Below, piece after piece: positions 53,086 to 61,639 of a stretch of DNA of 64,000 bases (its first letter is position 1; every line of letters starts with the position of its first letter). Both the position numbers and the translations under genes were made by a program. The notes beneath the pieces are model-generated. The model did not search any database. It was not told the origin of the DNA and saw nothing but the letters and a program-made list of their open reading frames with translations. Source of the DNA: Caldifermentibacillus hisashii (GTDB lineage Bacteria; Bacillota; Bacilli; Bacillales; Caldibacillaceae); assembly GCF_027568575.1 (NCBI RefSeq), contig NZ_JANUVP010000001.1. The stretch is one strand, 5' to 3'.

Positions 53086-53826
53086 TCAAAATTTTGGTGG
53101 TTTTGCTGCTAAATTTCTTTTATGTTCAGAAATTCGATGCATTCTTTCAATTACTTGTTTATCCTTATCAGGGACAGCTTCCCCTTTTAAATATTTATCG
53201 ATCATTTCGTAGGTTGTTCCCATTTCATTTTCATCTGTTTGACCTTCCCAAAGTCCGGCGCTCGGGGCTTTTTCGATAATCTCTTTTGGCACACCGAGAA
53301 CTTTGGCCATTTCACGAACTTCTCCCTTTGTAAAGTTGACAAGTGGAACAAGGTCAACGCCACCATCGCCATATTTTGTAAAATAACCGGTATACCATTC
53401 CGCAGCATTATCTGTGCCTGTAACGAGGTAACCAAAATTGTTGGCGACCGCATATAAAGTAGTCATACGCAAACGAGCTCTCATATTTGCGTCGCCTAAA
53501 CGGGCTTTTTCTTTATCCCACTCGCCCTTATCTTTTAATTCTTTTTCAATTGCAGTGAATAAGACATTATGCGTTTCGGTTAAATCGATTTTTACATAAT
53601 TTATACCGGAGCTTTCTACAACTTTCATTGCATCTTCCACGTCTTTTGGATTGCTTTTACATGGCATAATAACACCTAATGAATTATTCGGAAATGCACG
53701 TTTGATTAAATGGGCAACGACGGCTGAATCGATGCCACCGCTAATTCCTACAACCAAACCGTTCAAATTTGCATTTTTTACTTGTTCTTGCAGCCATTGG
53801 ATCAGTTTTTCAATCTTTTCTTCCAA
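53086..53826 (-). CDS. nadE: ammonia-dependent NAD synthetase
   Basis: A 246-residue N-type ATP pyrophosphatase that amidates nicotinic acid adenine dinucleotide to NAD. PP-loop SGGIDS is at 29-34, TGTDNAAEWYTGYFTKYGDGG forms the NaAD/Mg site, and KAPSAGLWEGQTDENEMG is the C-terminal loop. It has no glutaminase domain and is shorter than the 272-residue B. subtilis NadE, resembling the archaeal/clostridial form. The start is TTG at 53826 with GGAAAGGATG upstream. It is a single-gene unit with its own promoter and terminator. The nadB-nadC-nadA genes found near safA in B. subtilis are absent from this interval. Confidence 0.93.
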   Translation of the reverse strand: MEEKIEKLIQWLQEQVKNANLNGLVVGISGGIDSAVVAHLIKRAFPNNSLGVIMPCKSNPKDVEDAMKVVESSGINYVKIDLTETHNVLFTAIEKELKDKGEWDKEKARLGDANMRARLRMTTLYAVANNFGYLVTGTDNAAEWYTGYFTKYGDGGVDLVPLVNFTKGEVREMAKVLGVPKEIIEKAPSAGLWEGQTDENEMGTTYEMIDKYLKGEAVPDKDKQVIERMHRISEHKRNLAAKPPKF

Positions 53827-53857
53827 TTTTGGTCATCCTTTCCATTAAATTATTTCT

Positions 53858-53886
53858 ATTTTATCATAGAAACATTCTTATGTTAA
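53858..53886 (-). promoter_or_regulatory. sigma-A promoter of nadE
   Basis: TTAACA (53881-53886) and TAAAAT (53858-53863) with 17-bp spacing. Beyond it, 53890-54240 is AT-rich with a small CGCTTG/CAAGCG hairpin near 53978-53995 and no gene I can support. Confidence 0.65.
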
Positions 53887-54241
53887 GTTTTCTAACATAA
53901 ATGATTATGATATTATTTGTACCTAATGGTTCGCTTCATATGTCCGTATTTCTAAAAAGGTAATGCAAAAAGTACAATATTTTGCGCTTGTATAGATGCA
54001 AGCGTATATTATCTGAATATATACAATTTTTTAAGCATTAATTATTTTATCAGCGAGTGGCGATAAAAGAGGCACATCATATGACCGCAAAATTTTTTGA
54101 GCATTAATCATTTCATTTGTGGAGCAATTTTAAAAAAATACAACCGTGCATGTTCATTCAATTCAAGTGATTTGTTAGTATTAGCATGTAACAAATGTCG
54201 TTTGATATGCAAAATTACAAGGATTCATTTGGCATCGAGAA

Positions 54242-54423
54242 CTTGGCTCGGGGACGTTTTTCACTCCTGAATTTGGTCTCGAGAAACGATCTCAGGGAAA
54301 TTTCCGTTCCTTCACCGCAAAATTTGGTCTCGGGAATCGATCTCGGGGGAATTCTCGGTCCTTCACCCCAAAATTTGGTCTCGGGAATCGGTCTTGAGGA
54401 AATTTTCGGTCCTTCACCGCTAT
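54242..54423. repeat. 51-bp tandem repeat downstream of the S9 peptidase gene
   Basis: TTTGGTCTCG starts at 54272, 54323 and 54374 (steps of 51), preceded by a shortened copy near 54242. Each unit reads roughly TTTGGTCTCGGGAATCGATC + TCGGGGGAA(A/T)T(T/C)TCGGTCC + TTCACC(G/C)C. 51 is divisible by three and a 76-codon frame crosses it, but no ribosome site is seen, so I treat it as non-coding. It shares the words TTTGGTCTCG and TCTCG with the 52-bp family but is otherwise distinct. Confidence 0.75.
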
Positions 54424-54453
54424 AAAAAAAACGCCTGAGCAAAATGCCAGACG
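54424..54453 (-). terminator. terminator after the S9 peptidase gene
   Basis: CGCCTG (54432-54437) and CAGACG (54448-54453) with one G-U pair; the minus strand ends in eight T. Confidence 0.82.
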
Positions 54454-54467
54454 TGAGCTATAGAAGA

Positions 54468-56258
54468 TTAATTTGTAAATCGATCAAAGAACTCAAGTAT
54501 TTTTGCATATACCTTCACTTCATTTTCCTTTTTCGAAAAGCCATGACCTTCATCAGGAAGAACAATGTATTCGACGTCACGACCTTTTTCGCGCAATGCT
54601 TCAACTACCTGATCTGATTCCGCCTTGACAACCCGCGGATCATTGGCGCCTTGAATGACAAGCATTGGTTTGGTCATGCCGTCTAAATAAGTAATCGGCG
54701 AGTCGGCAATCAATCTTTCTTTATCCTTAACCGGATCGCCCACCCATTGTTCCATGAAAGGCTTCCAGAAATTCGGAACCGATTCAATAAAGGAGAAGAG
54801 ATTAGACGGTCCGAACAGTTCAACAACGGCTTTAAAGTATTCTGCATGACGACCATGCAAAAGGAGAGACATATAACCACCGTAACTGCCGCCAAATAAT
54901 AAAATTTTGTCCCGTTCTGCATAGCCGTTTTTTATTAACCATTCCAAACCTTCAATATTATCGAGGCGAGGTCCGTGTCCCCAGTCTCCTTCAACCATCT
55001 TCATAAATTTTAGACCGTAATTAGAGGAACCGCGAAAATTTGGTGCAAAAATTGAATAACCACGGTTCAACAGGAATTGGAAAATCGAACGGAACCATTT
55101 TCTTTCCAACGATTGTGGACCGCCATGTGGCCATAAAATAACATGACCGTTATTATTTTCATTTTTGGCACGGAAAAATAATGCTTCAATTTCCAAACCA
55201 TCGAAGGAAGGATATTTTATTACCTCAGGTTCAACAAGATCCTCTTCTGCCACACCGGGTACCCGGAATTTCGTTAATTCTTTCCAAGTTTTCCCTTGAT
55301 CAGTGGATATAAATATATTAGTAGGCAGTGTAGAAGATCGACCTTGCACATAAACTTTGCCGCTATCCATGACCACAATTTTTTCAACCACACTAGTTGG
55401 AATTGTGACTTGTTTCAGCTCACCATTTGTCAAGTCGTACACATAAAGTCGGTCTTCTACCCCGTATGAACCAAGTAAATAGAGAAGATGATCCTTCTTA
55501 GAAAACTTCACTGACGAGAAATCTTCATTTTCAATTTGTAAAACCTTTGAAAATTCTTTTGTTGTTAAATCAAATTTTGCTAAATAGGAAAGGTCCGCAT
55601 TATAATCTGTTAAAAAATAAACTTCAGTTTCGGATGTGTAGACTAAATCGGAGACAGTATGTTGATCCGGTGTTTTCGGCGTTAGTGAAAAATCCATACC
55701 ATCTATATGAACAAAAGCCAGTACATATGTATTTCCATATTGCCTATAGTAAACATAACTTTTTTCTTCAGGACTGACTGCTTCTAAAAAGGTCGGAGCC
55801 TCTTTTCCTTCAAGAAGAAGTTCTTCCTCACCTGTCACTATGTTATATAGGTACGTATTTAAGTAGGTTGCGTTATTTCTGGTAGTAACATAGTAAAGTC
55901 GGGTACCGTCTTTTGTTAAATGAGAGAAAAAGTGTCGGTTGCCATCACTGACCCTAAGCGGAACAAGTTCGCCGCCATTTGGAGCCAATGCATAAAGCTG
56001 TGTATTTTCATCGCCATCATTATCAAACCCGGCAATAATAAATTCACCAGTTTTTGCATAATGAAGATCTTGAACGTTTTGATTTTTGAAAGTGAGTGGA
56101 TAAGGAAACTGGTTTGGCAGATCCATTGCCCATAAATTGAAGTGACCATTTAAATTTGTACTGATCACGAGCTGTTTTTCATCAGGGCTGACAATGAAAT
56201 TTTGTACTGTTAATGTCCTGAAAAATTTCTCCACGTCCGGTTTTGGAAATTGAATCAT
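54468..56258 (-). CDS. S9 family serine peptidase (prolyl oligopeptidase/acylaminoacyl-peptidase type)
   Basis: A 596-residue cytoplasmic peptidase. The N-terminal half (about 1-335) has repeated WD40-like beta-propeller blades (ISTNLNGHFNLWAMDLP and similar). The C-terminal alpha/beta-hydrolase has the nucleophile S458 in GGSYGGY, D540 in GANDPR and H572 in DEGHGF, with oxyanion segment WPHGGPQ. There is no signal peptide. It likely trims short peptides. AAGGAAGTG lies upstream of the ATG. It is flanked by a repeat array on each side: 51-bp downstream and 52-bp upstream. Confidence 0.9.
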   Translation of the reverse strand: MIQFPKPDVEKFFRTLTVQNFIVSPDEKQLVISTNLNGHFNLWAMDLPNQFPYPLTFKNQNVQDLHYAKTGEFIIAGFDNDGDENTQLYALAPNGGELVPLRVSDGNRHFFSHLTKDGTRLYYVTTRNNATYLNTYLYNIVTGEEELLLEGKEAPTFLEAVSPEEKSYVYYRQYGNTYVLAFVHIDGMDFSLTPKTPDQHTVSDLVYTSETEVYFLTDYNADLSYLAKFDLTTKEFSKVLQIENEDFSSVKFSKKDHLLYLLGSYGVEDRLYVYDLTNGELKQVTIPTSVVEKIVVMDSGKVYVQGRSSTLPTNIFISTDQGKTWKELTKFRVPGVAEEDLVEPEVIKYPSFDGLEIEALFFRAKNENNNGHVILWPHGGPQSLERKWFRSIFQFLLNRGYSIFAPNFRGSSNYGLKFMKMVEGDWGHGPRLDNIEGLEWLIKNGYAERDKILLFGGSYGGYMSLLLHGRHAEYFKAVVELFGPSNLFSFIESVPNFWKPFMEQWVGDPVKDKERLIADSPITYLDGMTKPMLVIQGANDPRVVKAESDQVVEALREKGRDVEYIVLPDEGHGFSKKENEVKVYAKILEFFDRFTN

Positions 56259-56441
56259 TGGAAAACACTTCCTTTTTTAAATATATAAGTATAATAGCAC
56301 AATTTCGGTTATACTTGCTAAAAATATTCTTGAAATTTTGCTTGAACAATTTTGGGATAATATGTGATTTGTTATTTGAATTTCGTATCCCAAAGACGGG
56401 CGGATGTTTCGTAGCTAAAAAGAGGGTTTTCCGCCACAAAT

Positions 56442-57509
56442 GGTGATGAGAATTGGTTTCGTCGTCAAAATAGGGCGTTTTCGACTTCAAAACGGTGACG
56501 AGATTTGGTTTCGTCGCCAAAAGTTGGTGTTTCTCACCTCAAAATGGTGACGAGATTTGGTTTCGTCGCCAAAATAGGGAGTTTTTCGGCTCCAAATGGT
56601 GACGAGATTTACTCTCGTCGCCAAAAAAGGGCGTTTTCGACTTCAAAACGGCGACGAGAATTGGTTTCGTCGCCAAAATAGGGAGTTTTTCGACTCAAAA
56701 CAGTGACGAGAATGGATCTCGTCGCCAAAAAATGAAGCTTTCCGTCCAAAAACGACGACGAGAACGGGCCTCGTCGCCAAAAAATGAAGCTTTCCGTCCA
56801 AAAACGACGACGAAAATTGGCCTCGTCGCCAAAAAGAAGCGTTTCTCACCTCAAAATGGTGACGAGATTTGGTTTCGTCGCCAAAATAGGGAGTTTTTCG
56901 ACTCAAAATGGTGACGAGATTTGGTCTCGTCGCCAAAAAGAAGCGTTTCTCACCTCAAAATGGTGACGAGATTTGGTTTCGTCGCCAAAATAGGGCGTTT
57001 TTCGGCTCCAAATGGTGACGAGATTTACTCTCGTCGCCAAAAAAGGGCGTTTTCGACTTCAAAACGGTGACGAGATTTGATCTCGTCGCCAAAAAGAAGC
57101 GTTTCTCACCTCAAAATGGTGACGAGATTCGATCTCGTCGCCAAAATAGGGCGTTTCTCACTTCAAAACGACGACGAGATTTGGTTTCGTCGCCAAAATA
57201 GGGAGTTTTTCGGCTCCAAATGGTGACGAGATTTACTCTCGTCGCCAAAAAAGGGCGTTTTCGACTTCAAAACGGCGACGAGAATTGGTTTCGTCGCCAA
57301 AATAGGGAGTTTTTCGACTCAAAACAGTGACGAGAATGGATCTCGTCGCCAAAAAATGAAGCTTTCCGTCCAAAAACGACGACGAGAACGGGCCTCGTCG
57401 CCAAAAAATGAAGCTTTCCGTCCAAAAACGACGACGAAAATTGGTCTCGTCGTCAAAATAAGGCGTTTTTCACCTCAAAATGGTGACGAAATTGGTGTTC
57501 GACGATTGA
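56442..57509 (+). repeat. array 2: 21 tandem copies of the 52-bp unit, opposite orientation to array 1
   Basis: The core GRYGACGAGA + 5 nt + TCTCGTCGCC recurs with GACGAG-equivalents at 56445, 56497, 56549, 56601, 56653, 56705, 56757, 56809, 56861, 56913, 56965, 57017, 57069, 57121, 57173, 57225, 57277, 57329, 57381, 57433 and 57485, every step exactly 52 bp. The reverse complement of the array 1 unit aligns along the whole length, spacer included. Bases 56549-56820 are identical to 57173-57444. It fills most of the space between safA and the S9 peptidase gene; the frames that cross it are artefacts of repetition. Confidence 0.97.
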
Positions 57510-57608
57510 TCGGTTTTCTGAGGTGCAAAACTTAAGCTTATTATTGGAAAGTTTTATAATTGTAAAAAATCAGTGAGGGTTTGGGTCTCACTGATTTTTG
57601 CATTAATT

Positions 57609-59240
57609 TTATTCATCGTCTTCATCGAATTCGTCTCTTTGATTGGTTCCCATTTCATCATAGGACATTTGACCTGTCATATCACCAGTTGCGGGAAATC
57701 CCATTCCCATCGGCATGGTTTGATACATGTTTGCCATATCCATTCCGGGCATATTACCAAACCCTTGACCAAACGGATGTCCCGACTGCATTGGTTCTGT
57801 GTATCCGATTGGTGCTTGATAAGGCATTGCTCCTGCCATTGGTCCGGTTTGAGGTAAGGCAAAAGGTGGTGCACCACAGCCGCAATCACCCTGTCCCGGC
57901 ATATCAAACATCGGTTGCATCATTGGATATGGTTGTTGACCCATAGGATACGTTTGTTGCATCATTGGACTTGTTTGTTGTTGTGTCATTGGGAAAGCTG
58001 GCTGCATCATCGGGGTGAAAGAAGGTTGCATCATTGGATTTGTCGTTAATGGCATCGAATACGGAGCTTGGTCAGGAATACTCATTGGATTTTTCATATG
58101 CTCAGTCATAGGGGTTTGATAAAGTGTTGAACCATCTTGATTATCATCCAAGTCCATTCCATCATCATCCCAATTTATTTGTCCGGTTCCCATTGGCATT
58201 CCGGTTGAATGTTGGTAAGTTCCCATACCCGGTGACATCATCGGTTGGAATCCACTTTGATTCATTGAGTCCATCATCATTTGCTGGTCCATCCCTTGTG
58301 CCATCGGTTGCATCGTGGATGGGTCAAAACTTCCCATCATTTGCTGACCACTTGGCTGCATCGGCATCATCATTTGTGAATCCGCCCCTTGCATCACGTT
58401 CGGGTCGTTACCGCTCATCCCATGGGGAGGCATCATCATTTGAGGATCGCTTCCTTGCATCATACCCGGGTCAAAACCACTCATCCCCATCTGCGGATCG
58501 CTTCCTTGCATCATGGGTCCGGTAAAACCTTGCATCATAGGTTGATTAGCAAATGGGAAACCATGATGAATAGGTTGTTGGCATGGTGAATAAACAACCG
58601 GAGTTAGCGGCATACATGGCAATCCTGACCCGGGTAAAACAGGTGTCATCGGTATACACGGCGAACATGGATACATTGGTTGCATCATCATTGGTGGTTG
58701 AGCAATTTTAGGATGAATCATTTCCGGAGCTTCTTTAATCGGTTCTTCCATTTTTGGCGGTTCCGGCATTTCCTTGATCGGTTCTTCTTTTTCAAAAACA
58801 GGAATCTCAACTTGCTGGACTTGTTGTTGCTGTTCGATGTTCATTTTTGCCATGTTGACCATATAATAATTATTAATATCTATTTCCGGAATAATCGGTT
58901 GTGGCGGTTTCGGCATATAAATCGGCTTGGGAACTTCTTTAATAATTTCCTTTGGTTGTTCGAACATTTTCACCGGTTCATCAACAGGAATTGTTGGTGG
59001 TTTTATTTGGGCAAAAGGGTGTTCAGTAATTGGAGCTTCTTTATTAATTGGCACCTCTTTAACCGGCATTTCTTTTTTTACCATTCCACTATTGGTGGGA
59101 ACTTTAATTTTCATTCCGGGCATTATTTGGTCCGGATTCGATAAATGGGTGTTCATACTTTTTAGCTGATTGAAGTCGACGCCATATTTTTGGGCAATCT
59201 TCCACAGTGTATCTCCTTTTTGGACAATGTGAATCCTCAC
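57609..59240 (-). CDS. safA: spore coat morphogenetic protein SafA, extended Met/Gln/Pro-rich form
   Basis: A 543-residue protein. An N-terminal LysM domain (2-47, HIVQKGDTLWKIAQKYGVDF) binds cortex peptidoglycan, followed by a Lys/Glu/Pro-rich linker (about 50-180) and a long Met/Gln/Pro/Gly-rich region with reiterated MQGSDPQM (244-251, 261-268; MQGADSQM 283-290), ending in an acidic tail. SafA anchors the inner coat to the cortex in the mother cell. It is longer than the B. subtilis protein (about 387), the difference lying in the low-complexity region. The start is GTG at 59240 with AGGAGGGG six bases upstream. A sigma-E-like -10 (CATACAAT) lies upstream. Confidence 0.88.
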   Translation of the reverse strand: MRIHIVQKGDTLWKIAQKYGVDFNQLKSMNTHLSNPDQIMPGMKIKVPTNSGMVKKEMPVKEVPINKEAPITEHPFAQIKPPTIPVDEPVKMFEQPKEIIKEVPKPIYMPKPPQPIIPEIDINNYYMVNMAKMNIEQQQQVQQVEIPVFEKEEPIKEMPEPPKMEEPIKEAPEMIHPKIAQPPMMMQPMYPCSPCIPMTPVLPGSGLPCMPLTPVVYSPCQQPIHHGFPFANQPMMQGFTGPMMQGSDPQMGMSGFDPGMMQGSDPQMMMPPHGMSGNDPNVMQGADSQMMMPMQPSGQQMMGSFDPSTMQPMAQGMDQQMMMDSMNQSGFQPMMSPGMGTYQHSTGMPMGTGQINWDDDGMDLDDNQDGSTLYQTPMTEHMKNPMSIPDQAPYSMPLTTNPMMQPSFTPMMQPAFPMTQQQTSPMMQQTYPMGQQPYPMMQPMFDMPGQGDCGCGAPPFALPQTGPMAGAMPYQAPIGYTEPMQSGHPFGQGFGNMPGMDMANMYQTMPMGMGFPATGDMTGQMSYDEMGTNQRDEFDEDDE

Positions 59241-59272
59241 TCATTTCCCCTCCTAATCTAAACTCGCTATAT

Positions 59273-59280
59273 ATTGTATG
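59273..59280 (-). promoter_or_regulatory. sigma-E-like -10 element upstream of safA
   Basis: CATACAAT on the minus strand matches the sigma-E -10 consensus (CATACANT) and lies about 35 bp before the safA start. A matching -35 is weak. Bases 59281-59466 otherwise hold nothing I can identify. Confidence 0.45.
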
Positions 59281-59466
59281 AAACAATAGGCAAATTGCCA
59301 TTCATTCTCGTATAAACTTATGAATATACCGAAATATTTATGTCGCAAGGGCGGATATTTAAAGATTGTTTGAAAATGATTCTACGTTACAAGACCTCTT
59401 GAATACCTTTATCATCAAACAAGTCTATGGAACAGAAAAAATATAACTCAATTCAATAAAAATTTA

Positions 59467-59495
59467 TTGTTATTCAATAAATAGGCATCTATAAT
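59467..59495 (+). promoter_or_regulatory. sigma-A promoter of the membrane gene at 59572
   Basis: TTGTTA (59467-59472) and TATAAT (59490-59495) with 17-bp spacing. Confidence 0.7.
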
Positions 59496-59571
59496 ATAAT
59501 TAAGAAAAAATTTTTCAGAGGTGGGAAATGAGATTGACCCCCCATTTTAAGGTTGTCAGGAGGATTAAAAT

Positions 59572-60102
59572 ATGAGTTTTACTTTTCTATTTATATTGGG
59601 GTTCATAGGGATACTGCTTGTTCAATTTTTAAAAAGACCGATATTGGCAATGGTTAATGATAAGAATAAAATTATCCGGACTCTTAGTCATTGGGCTTGG
59701 TATCAAAATCCGTGGCTTGCCGGCCTGTTTATATTTGCCGTCAATGCGGTTTTCTTTTCCATAACCGTTTTCATACTTTTTCTCTTGATGTATTTCTTGA
59801 TTCCCTATTTACATTTTTTTGTGATGGTTTCCGCTGTCTTAATAAGTTTATATGCATGGATTTTATTTAACAAAGCATGGAGCGGAACAAAACGAGATCA
59901 GTTGATTATGGGAGCTGTTGGCAGTAGTTTTTATATTCTTTTAACCATCGTATTTGTTTATTGGTTCATCACGCTGAAACCTGATTATCCCGGACAAGAT
60001 CTGTTTATGGCTGCACTAGGTTTAATGATGGCCATTTTGGTGACTACCGTTGCAGCAATTACCTGTTTTCTGTTTACCGGGTTTTCATCAAAAGCTAAGT
60101 AA
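59572..60102 (+). CDS. polytopic membrane protein of unknown function
   Basis: A 176-residue protein with about five TM segments (1-20, 45-70, 72-98, 110-135, 145-170) and short basic loops. I recognise no family. AGGAGG is seven bases from the ATG and a good sigma-A promoter lies upstream, so it is likely expressed. It occupies the interval that in B. subtilis holds pheA-pheB and nad genes between obg and safA. Its 3' end (TTTTCATCAAAAGCTAA) is partly duplicated twice downstream of the stop. Confidence 0.75.
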   Translation: MSFTFLFILGFIGILLVQFLKRPILAMVNDKNKIIRTLSHWAWYQNPWLAGLFIFAVNAVFFSITVFILFLLMYFLIPYLHFFVMVSAVLISLYAWILFNKAWSGTKRDQLIMGAVGSSFYILLTIVFVYWFITLKPDYPGQDLFMAALGLMMAILVTTVAAITCFLFTGFSSKAK

Positions 60103-60233
60103 GTATTGCCCGGACAACGAAGACGTGTTGCTGTTGATTTGTGCAGATTTTCATCAAAAGCTAACTCGGACAGCGAGGACGTGTTGTCGTTAATTTGTGG
60201 AGGTTTTCACAAAAACTAAGTAACTTTTGCCCG
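60078..60233 (+). repeat. degenerate 56-bp duplications of the membrane gene's 3' end
   Basis: GGTTTTCATCAAAAGCTAAG (60080) recurs as GATTTTCATCAAAAGCTAA (60146) and GGTTTTCACAAAAACTAAG (60202). CGGACAACGAAGACGTGTTG recurs as CGGACAGCGAGGACGTGTTG 56 bp later. The first step has a 10-bp indel. Confidence 0.7.
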
Positions 60234-60260
60234 AAAATGTCCCATTGATTTTACCAAAAT

Positions 60261-60310
60261 AAAAAACTGCCTTCAATCTGGATTAATTGCCCAAAATGAA
60301 GACAGTTTTT
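60261..60310 (-). terminator. terminator after obg
   Basis: AAAAACTGCCTTCA and TGAAGACAGTTTTT form the stem; the minus strand continues into TTTTTTATTTT. Confidence 0.82.
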
Positions 60311-60313
60311 CAG

Positions 60314-61603
60314 CTATTCGATAAACTCAAACTCAAAATCAAGCAGACGGACGATATCGCCATCCTTTGCCCCACGTTCCCGAAGTGCATCATCTACACC
60401 CATGCCGCGCAATTGTCTGGAAAAACGCCGAACCGATTCATCATGGGTGAAATCAGTCATCTTGAATAACTTTTCAATTTTTTCTCCACTTAAAACAAAT
60501 ACCCCATCCGGATCCCTGGTAATGATAAAATCTTGTTCAGCTTTTTCATGTTTATAAACAACACGGTTTATCGTTTCATCTTCTTCTACATGGTGGAGCG
60601 GGAATTCAGGTGTGTTCTCCAACGTATCGGCAATCGCAAAAAGCAATTCACGAATCCCGCTTTGGGTAACTGCCGAAATTGGGAAAATCGGAATATCTTC
60701 CTGTAATTGTTCCTTAAATTTTTCCAAATTTTCTTCCGCACCGGGCATGTCCATTTTATTGGCCGCAATCATCATAGGACGTTCGGTTAAACGCAAATTA
60801 TATTCCCTTAATTCCTTATTAATCGTTAAAAAATCTTGATATGGATCGCGCCCTTCCACAGCACCCATATCAATGACGTGAACAATAACCCTTGTCCGTT
60901 CAATATGGCGTAAAAATTGAAGCCCGAGCCCTGCACCCTGATGTGCCCCTTCAATCAATCCCGGCAAATCAGCCATAACAAAACTTCTTCCATCTTCTGT
61001 TTCAACGACACCTAAATTCGGCACAATCGTCGTAAAATGGTATTCGGCAATTTTTGGTCTTGCCGAAGATACAATCGATAAAAGCGTTGACTTTCCGACA
61101 CTGGGAAATCCAACGAGACCAACATCTGCTAATACTTTTAATTCCAAAACAATATACCGTTCTTGCCCCGGTTCTCCATTTTCCGCAATTTCCGGAGCGG
61201 GGTTTCTTGACGTAGCAAATCGGATATTCCCTCTACCGCCGCGACCGCCTTTTGCAATGACTGCCCGCTCGCCATGACGAACAAGGTCAGCAATTACCTC
61301 ACCCGTATCATCATCTTTTACAACAGTACCCGGGGGAACTTTTACAACCAAATCTTCGGCATTTTTTCCGTGCTGACTTTTTGAGCGACCATTTTCTCCT
61401 TTTGTCGCTTTGAAATGGCGTTGATAACGAAAATCCATTAATGTGCGCAGTCCTTCATCAACAATAAAGATAACATCGCCGCCTTTCCCGCCATCTCCAC
61501 CGGCCGGACCACCTTTTGGAACATATTTTTCGCGACGGAAAGCAACCATCCCGTTTCCTCCGTCGCCACCTTTAACATAAATTTTTACTTGATCGACAAA
61601 CAT
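60314..61603 (-). CDS. obg: Obg family GTPase (CgtA)
   Basis: A 429-residue essential GTPase. The glycine-rich Obg fold (about 1-158: GGDGGNGMVAFRREKYVPKGGPAGGDGGKGG) is followed by the G domain (about 159-330; GFPSVGKST P-loop, DLPGLIEGAHQGAG, NKMD) and the C-terminal OCT domain (about 350-429). It binds the 50S subunit and affects the stress response and sporulation initiation. AAGGAG precedes the ATG. It lies 36 bp downstream of spo0B, the conserved spo0B-obg pair. Confidence 0.97.
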   Translation of the reverse strand: MFVDQVKIYVKGGDGGNGMVAFRREKYVPKGGPAGGDGGKGGDVIFIVDEGLRTLMDFRYQRHFKATKGENGRSKSQHGKNAEDLVVKVPPGTVVKDDDTGEVIADLVRHGERAVIAKGGRGGRGNIRFATSRNPAPEIAENGEPGQERYIVLELKVLADVGLVGFPSVGKSTLLSIVSSARPKIAEYHFTTIVPNLGVVETEDGRSFVMADLPGLIEGAHQGAGLGLQFLRHIERTRVIVHVIDMGAVEGRDPYQDFLTINKELREYNLRLTERPMMIAANKMDMPGAEENLEKFKEQLQEDIPIFPISAVTQSGIRELLFAIADTLENTPEFPLHHVEEDETINRVVYKHEKAEQDFIITRDPDGVFVLSGEKIEKLFKMTDFTHDESVRRFSRQLRGMGVDDALRERGAKDGDIVRLLDFEFEFIE

Positions 61604-61639
61604 TGAATATCTCCTTCCATGAAAAACATATCCTTAACG

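Noticed and set aside
54195..54425. 76-codon frame with 17-residue repeats
   Set aside because: It follows the 51-bp DNA repeat, lacks a Shine-Dalgarno and ends beside a terminator for the opposite strand. A small repeat protein is not excluded but is unsupported.
57573..59169. Plus-strand frames opposite safA (for example 58680-59144, 58124-58525)
   Set aside because: His/Phe/Ser-rich shadows produced by Met/Gln/Pro-rich coding on the other strand.
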